Source: Pseudomonas citronellolis (GTDB lineage Bacteria > Pseudomonadota > Gammaproteobacteria > Pseudomonadales > Pseudomonadaceae). Taken from it: DNA of 64,000 nt. Within the stretch, counting starts at the first letter, position 1. Every line of letters starts with the position of its first letter. Of the stretch, positions 24,641-33,758 are shown one piece after another. The translations under genes were made by a program, and so were the position numbers. Location of the stretch: contig NZ_FOLS01000024.1 of assembly GCF_900112375.1 (NCBI RefSeq), positions 62,001 to 126,000 of the forward strand, written 5' to 3'. Under the pieces are notes generated by a model. It did no database searches. It saw only the letters and a list, made by a program, of their open reading frames with translations, and was not told where the DNA came from.

Positions 24641-26224
24641 TCAGATGACGAAAAAGCCGTGGGTGCCATCACGGCCGAGCTGCTCGACCAGGCCGAATTC
24701 CCAGTCCAGGTAGCCCTGCATGGCCTCGCGCGGGTTGTCGGTGCCCTCGTAGGGACGGCGGTAGCGGTCGATGCGCGGCGCGGCGAGCAGGCTCTCGCCT
24801 TCCTCGGTGGGCAGCCCCGCGGCGACCCAGGCGGCGGTGCCGCCTTCGAGCAGGAACACCGGCTTGCCGCTCAGGGCCTGCACTTCCGGCACGGCGAAGC
24901 GCGCCAGCAGGCTGCTGCCGCAGGTGAGCACGTAGCGCTCGGCCGTGCCCAGCTGCGCCAGCGCTTCTTTCAACTGGCTGCGCAGGGCCCAGGCGGCGCC
25001 GGGAATGTGGCGTTTCACGTAGTTGGCGCTGGCGGTGAAGTCGAGCACCCGGGTGCCCGGCTCGCGCAGCCACTGGGCCAGGGTCTGCGGGGCGATGGTC
25101 TCGGCCTGCGGTTGCTGCGGCAGCGGTGCGGACCAGGCGCCCCGTTCGCTGAAGTCGGCGGCGGACAGGCCGTCCAGCACCGCCACCTCCCAGCCCATCT
25201 GCGCCAGCCAGGAAGCGCTCATGTTGGCGCGCGCGCCGTCGTCGTCCACCAGCACCAGGCGCGCGCCGCGCACGCTGGCGACGTGGTCGGTCTCCTGCAC
25301 CAGCTGGCCGCCGGGAGTGGAGCGCGAGCCGGGCAGGTGGCCGGCCTCGTATTCCTCCGCGGTGCGCACGTCGAACAGGTATGTGGTGCGCGCGCCTTCG
25401 GCCTGCCACTGGCGCAGGCCGGCCAGGTCGATGCGCGCCACCCGCGCGCGGTCGGCCACGGCGCGGGCGCGCTGGGCGGCGGCTGCGCGGGTGGCGGCGG
25501 AGACTTCGCCGAAGCGCCGCGCCTGGCCGTGTTCCAGTTGCTGGCCGGCGAGGGTCCAGCCGATGGTGCCGTTGCGCAGCGCCGACACCGGGTTGGCGAT
25601 GCCGGCGTTCACCAGCGACTGGGTGCCGATGATGCTGCGGGTGCGCCCGGCGCAGTTGACGATGACGCGGGTGGCCGGGCTGGGCGCCAGCTCGGCGACG
25701 CGCAGCACCAGCTCGGCGCCGGGCACGCTGATGCCGCCGGGGATGCTCATGGTCTGGTATTCGTCGAAGCGGCGGGCGTCCAGCACCACCACGTCGGCCT
25801 TGGCATCGAGCAGGGCCTGCACTTGTTCGGCGGCCAGCGACGGGGTGTGGCGCTCGGCTTCCACCAGCTCACCGAAGGCCTTGCTCGGCACGTTGACGTC
25901 CTTGAACAGCTCGCCGCCGGCAGCGCGCCAGCCGGCCAGGCCGCCGTCGAGCACGGCCACGTCGCTGTAGCCCAGCGCCAACAGGCGCTGCGCGGCGACT
26001 TCGGCCAGGCCTTCGCCGTCGTCGTAGACGGTGACCGGCGTATCGCGGCGCGGCACGCGGGCGTAGACCTCCAGCTCCAGCTTCGACAGCGGCAGGTTGG
26101 CGGCGAACAGCGGGTGCGCCTGGGCGAAGGGGTCTTCCTCGCGCACGTCGAGCAGCGCCAGCTCGCGGCGGGCGAGGAGGGCGGCGCGGAGGTCATGGAA
26201 GGTACGGCGGGCGATCTGGCTCAT
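24641..26224 (-). CDS. four-domain rhodanese-like sulfurtransferase
   Basis: A 527-residue protein with four rhodanese-like domains, each ending in a GG-W type motif (LDGGLAGW, RNGTIGW, LDGLSA, LEGGTAAW). The active-site loop has a cysteine in domain 2 (VNCAGRTRS) and domain 4 (LTCGSSL), while domain 1 (YDDGEG) and domain 3 (VDDDGA) lack it. Such tandem proteins move sulfane sulfur from thiosulfate-like donors. It overlaps the upstream thiol dioxygenase gene by 4 bp (ATGA), so the two are coupled: the dioxygenase makes a sulfinate and the rhodanese is likely to handle sulfur released from it. Confidence 0.92.
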   Translation of the reverse strand: MSQIARRTFHDLRAALLARRELALLDVREEDPFAQAHPLFAANLPLSKLELEVYARVPRRDTPVTVYDDGEGLAEVAAQRLLALGYSDVAVLDGGLAGWRAAGGELFKDVNVPSKAFGELVEAERHTPSLAAEQVQALLDAKADVVVLDARRFDEYQTMSIPGGISVPGAELVLRVAELAPSPATRVIVNCAGRTRSIIGTQSLVNAGIANPVSALRNGTIGWTLAGQQLEHGQARRFGEVSAATRAAAAQRARAVADRARVARIDLAGLRQWQAEGARTTYLFDVRTAEEYEAGHLPGSRSTPGGQLVQETDHVASVRGARLVLVDDDGARANMSASWLAQMGWEVAVLDGLSAADFSERGAWSAPLPQQPQAETIAPQTLAQWLREPGTRVLDFTASANYVKRHIPGAAWALRSQLKEALAQLGTAERYVLTCGSSLLARFAVPEVQALSGKPVFLLEGGTAAWVAAGLPTEEGESLLAAPRIDRYRRPYEGTDNPREAMQGYLDWEFGLVEQLGRDGTHGFFVI

Positions 26225-26826
26225 GCGGGGTTCTCTTTCGACAGGTCCCAGATATTGGGCAACTGGCTGTTGGAATAGCCGGAGATGAAGGGCTTCTCTT
26301 CACCCTCGGCGGTATAGACGGCACGCCGCACCGCGCCGATGTTGGCGCCGTAGACGTGGATGCTGATGGACGGCCGGTCGGCGAAGGCGTTGCTGACCTG
26401 GTGGATGTCGCCGATGCGCGGCGACACCGCCTCCACCTCGCCCGGCTCCAGGCGCAGCGCCGCGCCGGCCGGCTGCAGGCTGCCGTCGGCGGCGAAGGCG
26501 AAGGGCTGCGAGTATTCGGCGCCGCGCAGCATGCCGATCAGGCCCCAGACGCGGTGGTCGTGCACCGGCGTGCGCTGGCCCGGACCCCAGACGAAGCTGA
26601 CCACCGAGAAGCGCTGCTGCGAGTCGGCGTGCAGCAGGTACTGCTGGTAGCGCTGCGCGTCGGGCTGGGCGCAGGCCTCGGGCAGCCAGTCGTCATGGCG
26701 CACCAGCTCGGCCAGCAGCGGGCGGGCGCTGGCGAGCAGGGTGGCTTCGTCGGGATGTTCGTCGAGCAGGCTGGCCAGGTCGCCGATGAACTGGCGCAGG
26801 CGGTCGAAACGCAGGGGGGCGGACAT
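26221..26826 (-). CDS. 3-mercaptopropionate dioxygenase (cysteine dioxygenase family)
   Basis: A 201-residue cupin with the iron triad H89, H91 (PVHDHRVWG) and H142 (DIHQVSNAF). The second-sphere Ser155-His157-Tyr159 (SISIHVY) and Q62 (YQQYLL), where cysteine dioxygenase has Arg, are the features of the P. aeruginosa 3-mercaptopropionate enzyme; the whole protein matches it in length as I remember it. It oxidises 3-mercaptopropionate (and, less well, cysteine) to the sulfinate with O2. First gene of the pair with the rhodanese, divergent from the LysR gene. Confidence 0.93.
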   Translation of the reverse strand: MSAPLRFDRLRQFIGDLASLLDEHPDEATLLASARPLLAELVRHDDWLPEACAQPDAQRYQQYLLHADSQQRFSVVSFVWGPGQRTPVHDHRVWGLIGMLRGAEYSQPFAFAADGSLQPAGAALRLEPGEVEAVSPRIGDIHQVSNAFADRPSISIHVYGANIGAVRRAVYTAEGEEKPFISGYSNSQLPNIWDLSKENPA

Positions 26827-26939
26827 GCGGCGTATTCACTCCGGAAGGTTCTGGCTGTACGGTAGCAAACGCGTTTTTATTCCTGAAATGCATTTTGAAT
26901 CTAAGCTAATATGCGAGAAATGCAATTGGTGCCAGCCCC

Positions 26940-27836
26940 ATGAAGATCGACGACATCGACGCCTTCGTCGCGGTGATCCGCAACGCCTCCCTGAGCCAGG
27001 CCGCCGAGAGCCTGGGCCTGACGCAGTCGGCCATCACCCGCCGGGTACAGAGCCTGGAGGAAGCCCTGGGCGTGGAACTGCTGGACCGCAACACCAAGCC
27101 GCTCAAGCCCACCGCCGCCGGCCTGCGCGTCTACGAGCAGTGCCGCCGGGTGCTGCGCGAGGTGGACGGGCTGCGCGAACTGGTGGCCAGCGACACCGCG
27201 CCCAGCGGCGTGCTGCGCCTGGGCGTGCCGCAGAGCATCGGCGAGGTGGTGCTGCTGGAAGCGCTGCGGCGCCTGGCCGGCGAGTACCCGGAGCTGCGCG
27301 CCCAGGTCAGCAGCGGCTGGGGCAGCCACCTGCTGGCGCGGCTGGAGAACGCCGAGCTGGACGCGGCGGTGGTGCTGTTCCCGCCGAGCAAGGTGTTCCC
27401 CGACGACCTCGGCGCCACGCCGCTGGGCCGCGTGGAGCTGTGCGTGGTGGCCGCCCGCGACAACGACGTGCAGGCCCGCCGTCTGCTCGACTGCTACCAG
27501 CACGGCTGGGTGCTCAACCCCGACGGCTGCGGCTTCCGCGCCGGCCTGCAGCGCGCCCTGGCCGACCAGGGGTTGGGCTTGCAGCTGAACCTGGAGACCT
27601 TCGGTAGCGAGCTGCAGTTGGGTCTGGTTGCCGAGGGGCGTGGCCTCGGGTTGGTGCCGGCGCCGGCTCTTGCGCGCAGCCGTTATCGGGAGCAGCTGCG
27701 GGTGTTGCAGCTGGAGGATTTCCAGCCGCTGATCCAGCTCTGGCTGGTGCGGCCGCGCTTGCTGGGCAACCTGGAGGCGCCGGCGCGGTTGTTCGGCGAT
27801 GCGGTGGCTGATGGGTTGGATATGCGGGTGGGGTGA
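26940..27836 (+). CDS. LysR-family regulator
   Basis: A 298-residue LysR protein. Helix-turn-helix: MKIDDIDAFVAVIRNASLSQ then AAESLGLTQSAITRRVQSLE (residues 4-43). The C-terminal two-lobe domain binds the effector. It is divergent from the thiol dioxygenase/rhodanese pair over a 113-bp AT-rich gap (GAATCTAAGCTAATATGC), the classic LysR arrangement, so it probably activates that pair in response to a sulfur compound. The sulfonate cluster starts 510 bp downstream. Confidence 0.93.
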   Translation: MKIDDIDAFVAVIRNASLSQAAESLGLTQSAITRRVQSLEEALGVELLDRNTKPLKPTAAGLRVYEQCRRVLREVDGLRELVASDTAPSGVLRLGVPQSIGEVVLLEALRRLAGEYPELRAQVSSGWGSHLLARLENAELDAAVVLFPPSKVFPDDLGATPLGRVELCVVAARDNDVQARRLLDCYQHGWVLNPDGCGFRAGLQRALADQGLGLQLNLETFGSELQLGLVAEGRGLGLVPAPALARSRYREQLRVLQLEDFQPLIQLWLVRPRLLGNLEAPARLFGDAVADGLDMRVG

Positions 27837-27855
27837 GTCTTACTCATTCGCCCCC

Positions 27856-28156
27856 TGTAGGAGCGAGCTTGCTCGCGAACAGACTCTCCCGGCAGCGCTG
27901 TCGTCTCAGGTCGACTCCGTCCCCTCTCCCCAGCCCTCGGCTGCGCGCCCCGCCCTGAAGGGAGAGGGGGCTTGTCCGTGCCGAGAGAGGAAGTGGTTTC
28001 AGCCGGAAACCGCGGGGGTTGCCGGCTGACGCCATAACATCAAACCCTGCCCAACGGTCCCCTCTCCCTTCAGGGAGAGGGTTAGGGAGAGGGCGCTCTC
28101 ATGCCTGATACCGGCATGACCGGGAAACTCTGTTCGCGAGCAAGCTCGCTCCTACA
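27856..28156. repeat. composite ~300-bp repeat element, copy 2 (inverted)
   Basis: The reverse complement of the element at 22442-22730, again bounded by inverted REP A. Long stretches match, including CCGGAAACCGCGGGGGTTGC and AACCCTGCCCAACGGTCCCC. It differs by carrying CCCTCGGCTGCGCGCCCCGC, also seen in copy 3. Confidence 0.85.
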
Positions 28157-28195
28157 AAAGCAAAAAACCTCCCCCGCGCAACTTGCCCAACTCTG

Positions 28196-28225
28196 AATAT
28201 GCGTAATTAGCATATTAGAATATGC
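28196..28225. promoter_or_regulatory. AATATGC/GCATATT triple repeat upstream of the sulfonate operon
   Basis: AATATGC (28196-28202), GCATATT (28210-28216) and AATATGC (28219-28225) form two overlapping inverted repeats with 7- and 2-bp centres. It lies 121 bp before the flavin-monooxygenase gene in an AT-rich patch, a likely binding site for a LysR-type sulfur regulator such as CysB. Confidence 0.45.
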
Positions 28226-28346
28226 CAAAAATGAATTTCCATCATGAAGTGCTTGCCTATAGCTTCTAAGAACAACGTCCATCAAGACGTTTTTCTTATA
28301 ACGAAAGCCGCCGCCCTTATGCAGCGGCCCAGGCGAGGGCAACACA

Positions 28347-29435
28347 GTGAGCGTGGAAATTCTCGGTATGATCACCGCCACCCCGAGTTCCGAGGTGGAC
28401 CAGCCGCTGGGGGAGGCGGTGGACGCCGGTTTCGTCCGGCGCTTCGCCCAGGCCCATGAGGACGCCGGCTTCGACCGCGTGCTGGTGGGCTACTTCAGCA
28501 ATGCCGCCGAGGGCGCCGTGGTCAGTTCCTTCGTCGCCGCCGCCACCCGGCGCCTGGGCATCCTGCTGGCCTACCGGCCCGGAGTGATCGCACCGCCGCT
28601 GGCTGCGCGCCAGCTCGCCACCCTCGACCAGTTCAGCGACGGCCGCCTGGCCCTGAACGTGGTCAGCGGCGGCAACGACGAAGACCTGGCCCGCGACGGC
28701 GATTACCTCGACCACGACCGCCGCTACGCCCGCACCGACGAATACCTCGACGCCCTGCGGCGCATCTGGACCGCCGAGGCCCCGGTGGACTTCGCCGGCG
28801 AGTTCTACCGCTTCCAGGGCGCCTCGCCGGCCGTGCGCCCGCGGCAGAAGCCGCATATCCCGATCTACTTCAGCGGCTCCTCCGACGCCGCCATCGAGGT
28901 CGCCGCGAAGCACGCCGACACCTACATGCTCTGGGGCGAGCCGCTGGCCGCCGTCGACGGCCACATCCGCCGGGTGCGCGCCGCCGCCCGGGCCCAGGGC
29001 CGAGAGCCGCGCTTCTCGGTGTCGTTCCGGCCGATAGTCGCCGACACCGAGGAAGCCGCCTGGAAACGCGCCGCCGAGGTGCTCGAACAGGTGCGCGAGA
29101 ACCGCGAGCGCCTGGGCTTGCCGCTGCACGACCACCAGCCGCAGAACGTCGGCTCGCAGCGCCTGCTGGCCGCCGCGCAACAGGGGGAGGTGCTCGACAC
29201 CCGACTGTGGACCGGCGTGGCCCGGCTGACCGGCGCGCGCTGGAATTCCACCGCCCTGGTCGGCACTCCCGAGCAGGTCGCCGCCGCCCTGGGCGAGTAC
29301 TACCGCCTGGGCGTTTCCACCTTCCTGATCCGTGGCTTCGACCCGCTCGGCGACGCCGTGCGCTACGGCCAGGGCCTGATTCCCGCCATCCACGACCACA
29401 TCGCCCGCCTGCCGCAACTGCGCCGCGCCGGCTGA
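28347..29435 (+). CDS. SsuD-like flavin-dependent (LLM) monooxygenase 1
   Basis: A 362-residue bacterial-luciferase-like monooxygenase that would use reduced FMN to release sulfite from alkanesulfonates. Seen: RRFAQAHEDAGFDRVLVGY, LLAYRPGVIAPPLAARQLAT, LNVVSGGNDEDLARDGDYLD followed by HDRRYARTDEYLDALRRIW, and the C-terminal STALVGTPEQVA. These are standard SsuD/LLM motifs. The GTG start at 28347 has GGCGAGGG upstream. First of a run of co-directional genes up to 38040. No flavin reductase gene is seen in the cluster, so reduced flavin must come from elsewhere. Confidence 0.92.
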   Translation: MSVEILGMITATPSSEVDQPLGEAVDAGFVRRFAQAHEDAGFDRVLVGYFSNAAEGAVVSSFVAAATRRLGILLAYRPGVIAPPLAARQLATLDQFSDGRLALNVVSGGNDEDLARDGDYLDHDRRYARTDEYLDALRRIWTAEAPVDFAGEFYRFQGASPAVRPRQKPHIPIYFSGSSDAAIEVAAKHADTYMLWGEPLAAVDGHIRRVRAAARAQGREPRFSVSFRPIVADTEEAAWKRAAEVLEQVRENRERLGLPLHDHQPQNVGSQRLLAAAQQGEVLDTRLWTGVARLTGARWNSTALVGTPEQVAAALGEYYRLGVSTFLIRGFDPLGDAVRYGQGLIPAIHDHIARLPQLRRAG

Positions 29436-29447
29436 GGAGCCCCACCG

Positions 29448-30392
29448 ATGAACCTGAAACGACGCCTGCGCGCCACCTTCGCCGCGCTGCTGCTGGGCGC
29501 GCCCCTGGCCCAGGCCGCCGACCTGCCGACGCTGCGCGTGGGCGACCAGAACTACTACAACGTGCGCGCCTCCATGGAGGCCTCCGGGGTGCTCGAAGGT
29601 GCGCCCTACACGGTCGACTGGAAGCACTTCCAGTCCGCCGCGCCCGTGGCCGAGGGGCTGCAGGCCGGGGCGCTGGACCTGGGCTTCCTCGGCGATTCCG
29701 GGTTCATCTTCCTGGCCGCCAAGGGCGCGCCGGTGAAGCTGATCGGCGTGTCGCGGCAGAACCCCGACACCATCGCCCTGCTGGTGCCCAAGGACTCGCC
29801 GGTGCAGAGCATCGCCGACCTCAAGGGCAAGAAGGTCGCATACTGGCCCGGCGCCTGGAGCCAGCAACTGACCCTGCGCGCGCTGGAGAAGGCCGGCCTG
29901 CCCAGCGACTACGTCGACTTCGTCAAGCTCATGCCCATCGACGCCGCCGCCGCCCTGCCGCGCGGCAGCATCGACGCCTTCCCGGTGTGGGAACCGTACA
30001 TCTCGCAGCAGATCGTGTTCTCCGGCGCGCGCCCGATCCTCACCGCCCGCGACCTGATGCCGGGGCTGTCGAGCATCGCCGCCAACGCCGCTTCCATCGA
30101 ACCCAAGCGCGCGCAGATCGCCGACTTCCTCGGCCGCCTGCAGAAGGCCCGGGCCTGGGTCGAGGCGCACAAGGAGCAGTACGCCGACATCTGGGCGAAG
30201 AAGGCCAACCTCGACCCGGCCGTGTCGCGCCACTGGATCGGCCAGGCCGGCATGAGCGTCGGCCCGGTGGACGCCCAGGCCGCCGCCGACTACCAGGGCA
30301 CCGTCGACTTCCTGCTGCAGACCGGCGCGCTGCCCAAGGCCTTCGACACCGCCAGCGTGATCGACCCCTCCTTCGCCAACGCCTTCCACTGA
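29448..30392 (+). CDS. sulfonate-type ABC periplasmic binding protein 1
   Basis: A 314-residue SsuA/TauA-type binding protein with a signal peptide (FAALLLGAPLAQAAD). Mature start LPTLRVGDQNYYNVRASMEA; core motifs DLGFLGDSGFIFLAAKGAPV, IADLKGKKVAYWPGAW and IDAFPVWEPYISQQ belong to the NMT1/SsuA family. It follows the first monooxygenase by 12 bp. One of five such proteins in this cluster, with no permease or ATPase beside it. Confidence 0.9.
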   Translation: MNLKRRLRATFAALLLGAPLAQAADLPTLRVGDQNYYNVRASMEASGVLEGAPYTVDWKHFQSAAPVAEGLQAGALDLGFLGDSGFIFLAAKGAPVKLIGVSRQNPDTIALLVPKDSPVQSIADLKGKKVAYWPGAWSQQLTLRALEKAGLPSDYVDFVKLMPIDAAAALPRGSIDAFPVWEPYISQQIVFSGARPILTARDLMPGLSSIAANAASIEPKRAQIADFLGRLQKARAWVEAHKEQYADIWAKKANLDPAVSRHWIGQAGMSVGPVDAQAAADYQGTVDFLLQTGALPKAFDTASVIDPSFANAFH

Positions 30393-30409
30393 ACACAGGA
30401 CGCAACCCC

Positions 30410-31492
30410 ATGAGCATCCAGTTCCTCGGCATGATCGGCCACCGCCTGGCCTCCGAGACCCTCGCCCCGGCCGGCCCGATCCTCGACAAGCAGTACATCG
30501 CCGCCTTCGCCCGCGCCCACGAAGAGGCCGGCTTCGACCGCATCCTGGTCGGCTACTGGTCCGATCAGCCGGACGGCTTCCTGGTGGCCGCCACCGCCGG
30601 CCTGGCCACTTCCAGGATCAACTTCCTGCTGGCGCACCGCCCCGGCTTCGTCGCCCCGACCCTGGCCGCGCGCAAGCTGGCGACCCTCGAGCACCTGCTC
30701 GACGGGCGCCTGGCGGTGCACATCATCAGCGGCGGCAGCGACGCCGACCAGCGCAAGGACGGCGACTACCTCGACCACGACCAGCGCTACGCCCGCAGCG
30801 ACGAGTTCATCGAAGTGCTCAAGCGCACCTGGACCAGCGCCGAGCCCTTCGACTTCCACGGCGAGCACTACCGCGTGGAGCAGGCCTTCTCGGCTATCCG
30901 CCCGCAGCAGAAGCCGCATATCCCGGTGTATTTCGGCGGCTCCTCGGAGGCGGCGCTGAAGGTCGCCGGCAGGCAGGCCGACGTGTTCATGCTCTGGGGC
31001 GAGCCCCTGGCCCAGGCCGCCGAGACCATCGCCGCGGTGCGCGAGCAGGCTCGGCAGAACGACCGCGAGGTGGAGTTCAGCCTGTCGTTCCGGCCCATTC
31101 TCGGGCGCACCGAGGAAGAGGCCTGGGCCAGGGCCGAGGCGATCCGCGCGACCGCCAGCCAGCGCCTGGGCGAGGCCGGCTTCCCCAAGGGCAAGCCGCA
31201 GAGCGTCGGCGCCCAGCGCCTGCTCAAGGCGGTGGAGCAGGGCGACCGCGTCGACGAACGCCTGTGGACCGGCATCGCCAAGCTGGTCGGCGGCGGGCAC
31301 AACTCCACCGCGCTGGTCGGCACCCCGGAGCAGGTCGCCGATGCGCTGCTGGCCTACTACGACCTGGGCGTGCGCAGCATCCTCATCCGCGGCTTCGACC
31401 CGCTCAACGATGCCGTGGAGTACGGCCGCGAGCTGATCCCGCTGACCCGCGCCAAGGTCGCCGAGCGCGAGCGCCGGCGTGCCACGGCCTGA
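30410..31492 (+). CDS. SsuD-like flavin-dependent (LLM) monooxygenase 2
   Basis: A 360-residue paralogue of the first monooxygenase. Same motif order: FARAHEEAGFDRILVGYWS, FLLAHRPGFVAPTLAARKLA, VHIISGGSDADQRKDGDYLD then HDQRYARSDEFIEV, and NSTALVGTPEQVADALLAYY. Start ATG at 30410, 17 bp after the binding-protein stop. Divergence between the two suggests different sulfonate substrates. Confidence 0.92.
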   Translation: MSIQFLGMIGHRLASETLAPAGPILDKQYIAAFARAHEEAGFDRILVGYWSDQPDGFLVAATAGLATSRINFLLAHRPGFVAPTLAARKLATLEHLLDGRLAVHIISGGSDADQRKDGDYLDHDQRYARSDEFIEVLKRTWTSAEPFDFHGEHYRVEQAFSAIRPQQKPHIPVYFGGSSEAALKVAGRQADVFMLWGEPLAQAAETIAAVREQARQNDREVEFSLSFRPILGRTEEEAWARAEAIRATASQRLGEAGFPKGKPQSVGAQRLLKAVEQGDRVDERLWTGIAKLVGGGHNSTALVGTPEQVADALLAYYDLGVRSILIRGFDPLNDAVEYGRELIPLTRAKVAERERRRATA

Positions 31493-31496
31493 ACCC

Positions 31497-32648
31497 ATGA
31501 CCAATTTGCAGACCCCGCCGCTGGCGCTCAACGACCTGCTGCCGGCGCTCACCCGGCAACTGGCCGAGAGCGCCGAGGCCTACGATCGCAGCGGCGACTT
31601 CCCCCATGCCAACCTCGCCCTGTTGCAGCACTTCGGCCTGCTCGGCCTGGCCCTGCCGCAGGCACTCGGCGGCCCCGGCGCCGGCCTCGGCGAACTGCGC
31701 CGGGTGGTCGGCGCCGTGGCCCGTGGCGAACCCTCCACCGCGCTGGTGCTGTGCATGCAGTACCTGCACCTGCGGCGCCTGGCGGACAACCCCGGCTGGC
31801 CCGAAGCGCTCAAGCGCCGCGTGGCCCGCGAGGCGCTGGAGCAGGGCGCGCTGATCAACAGCCTGCGGGTGGAGCCGGAGCTGGGCTCGCCCTCGCGCGG
31901 CGGCCTGCCGCAAACCGTGGCGCGGCGTGACGGCGAGTGCTGGCGGCTGTCCGGGCACAAGCTCTATACCACCGGCATTCCCGGGCTGACCTGGCTGGCG
32001 GTGTGGGCGCGCAGCGACGAGCCGACGCCGCGCGTGGGCGCCTGGCTGGTGCGCCGCGACAGCCCCGGCATCCGCATCGTGGAAAGCTGGGACCACCTGG
32101 GTATGCGCGCCACCGGCAGCCACGAGGTGATCTTCGAAGAGGTGCCGGTGCCGCTGGAACACGCCGTCGGCCTCTACCCCCACGACCAGCCGCCGGCGCC
32201 GGACGAAGCCGTGCTGCGCGACTTCGCCCAGGCCAGCGCGGCGCTGCTCGGCGCGCTCTACGATGGCATCGCCGGGGCCGCCCGTGACTGGCTGCTGGGC
32301 TGGCTGCGCGAGCGCGTGCCGGCCAGCCTCGGCGCGCCCCTGGCCAGCCTGCCGCGGGTGCAGGAAGCGCTGGGCGCCATCGACGGCCTGCTGCTGCAGA
32401 ACCGCCTGCTGCTCGACGCCGCCTGCCGCGAGCGGCTGAGCGCCAGCGAGGCGGGACTGATCAAGGTCGCCGTCACCGACAACGCGGTGACGGTGGTCGA
32501 GAAGGCCCTGGAGCTGAGCGGCAACCACGGCCTGAGCCGGCACAACCCGCTGCAGCGCCACTACCGCGACGTGCTCTGCGGGCGCGTGCACACCCCGCAG
32601 AAGGACAGCGTCTGGATCGCGGCGGGGAGGGCGGCGCTGAGCCCCTGA
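31497..32648 (+). CDS. acyl-CoA-dehydrogenase-like flavoprotein (SfnB/DszC-type)
   Basis: A 383-residue member of the acyl-CoA dehydrogenase superfamily. Seen: HFGLLGLALPQALGGPGAGL, SGHKLYTTGIPGLTWLAVWA (flavin-binding beta domain), WDHLGMRATGSHEVIFEEV, and a C-terminal helical domain ending KALELSGNHGLSRHNPLQRH. In sulfur clusters such proteins act as monooxygenases or desulfurising enzymes (SfnB, DszC, DmoA-associated) rather than in fatty acid oxidation. ATG at 31497, 4 bp after the monooxygenase 2 stop. The substrate is unknown. Confidence 0.85.
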   Translation: MTNLQTPPLALNDLLPALTRQLAESAEAYDRSGDFPHANLALLQHFGLLGLALPQALGGPGAGLGELRRVVGAVARGEPSTALVLCMQYLHLRRLADNPGWPEALKRRVAREALEQGALINSLRVEPELGSPSRGGLPQTVARRDGECWRLSGHKLYTTGIPGLTWLAVWARSDEPTPRVGAWLVRRDSPGIRIVESWDHLGMRATGSHEVIFEEVPVPLEHAVGLYPHDQPPAPDEAVLRDFAQASAALLGALYDGIAGAARDWLLGWLRERVPASLGAPLASLPRVQEALGAIDGLLLQNRLLLDAACRERLSASEAGLIKVAVTDNAVTVVEKALELSGNHGLSRHNPLQRHYRDVLCGRVHTPQKDSVWIAAGRAALSP

Positions 32649-32760
32649 GCCCGCGCGATCACCCGACAACAACGACGGCAATATCGGCGACCGCACCGGC
32701 GGAACGGATAGCCCCAAGACAACCCCTGGCTTCCGTGCGAAGCCGCCTGGAGATTGCCCC

Positions 32761-33747
32761 ATGAAACGAACCCTGCGTGTTTTCGCCGGCCTGCTGGCCG
32801 CGACCTTGCTGGCCGGCGCCGCCAGCGCCGCCGAACCCGTCACCCTGCGCCTGGGCGACGTGAAGGGCGACCGCTACGCCGCGCTGCGCGCCTCCGGCGA
32901 GCTGGACAACCTGCCGTACAAGCTGGAAATGTCCGCCTTCCCCTCCGGCGCCCCGGTGCTCGAAGCGCTGAACGCCGGCGCCCTGGACATCGGCTTCACC
33001 GGCGACATCCCGTTCCTCTTCGTCTATGCCGCCGGCGCGCCGCTCAAGGCCGTGGGCGCCTGGCACTTCAACCCGGCGACCGTGGCGCTGGTGGTGGGCA
33101 AGGATTCGCCGATCCACTCGGTGGCCGAACTCAAGGGCAAGCGCATCGCCGTCAACCGCGGCGGCTGGGGCCACTTCATGGCCCTGGGCGCGCTGCGCCG
33201 CGCCGGGCTCAAGCCCGAGGACGTGACCTTCTCCTTCCTCGGCCCGGTGGACGGCCGCGCCGCCCTGGTGCGCGGCTCGGTGGACGCCTGGGTGCCCTGG
33301 GAGCCCTATACCTCCAGCGCCGTGCTGCTCGACCAGGCGCGGGTGATCGACAACGGCGACGGCATCATGACCGGCTACTCCTACGCCCTGGCCAGCGACG
33401 CCGCCATCGCCGGCAAGAAGGCCGCCATCAGCGACCTGTTGACGCGCCTGGCGCGCGCCCAGGTCTGGGCCCTGCAGCATCCGGACGCCTTCGCCGCGGC
33501 GCTGGCCAAGGACCTGAACATGCCCCGGGAAGTGACGCGCCGCTGGGTGGGCGAGGCGCGCATCAGCCCCATCGTGTTCGATGCGAACATCGCCGCCACG
33601 CTGCAGAAGGCCGCCGACTTCTTCCACGGCGAGGGCGTGCTGCCCAAGGCGCTGGACGTCGCCCCGGCGTTCGATTTCAGCCTGTCCGCCGGCGCCGCCG
33701 AAGTGGCCCGCCAACTGCCCGCCGACCTTACCGTCGGCCAGCGTTGA
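32761..33747 (+). CDS. sulfonate-type ABC periplasmic binding protein 2
   Basis: A 328-residue SsuA-type binding protein with signal peptide (FAGLLAATLLAGAASAAEP). Motifs: VTLRLGDVKGDRYAALRASG, LDIGFTGDIPFLFVYAAGAP, VAELKGKRIAVNRGGWGHFM and VDAWVPWEPYTSSAVLLD. Followed after 11 bp by another binding-protein gene. No dedicated transporter core is adjacent. Confidence 0.9.
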   Translation: MKRTLRVFAGLLAATLLAGAASAAEPVTLRLGDVKGDRYAALRASGELDNLPYKLEMSAFPSGAPVLEALNAGALDIGFTGDIPFLFVYAAGAPLKAVGAWHFNPATVALVVGKDSPIHSVAELKGKRIAVNRGGWGHFMALGALRRAGLKPEDVTFSFLGPVDGRAALVRGSVDAWVPWEPYTSSAVLLDQARVIDNGDGIMTGYSYALASDAAIAGKKAAISDLLTRLARAQVWALQHPDAFAAALAKDLNMPREVTRRWVGEARISPIVFDANIAATLQKAADFFHGEGVLPKALDVAPAFDFSLSAGAAEVARQLPADLTVGQR

Positions 33748-33758
33748 GGAGCCCCGCC

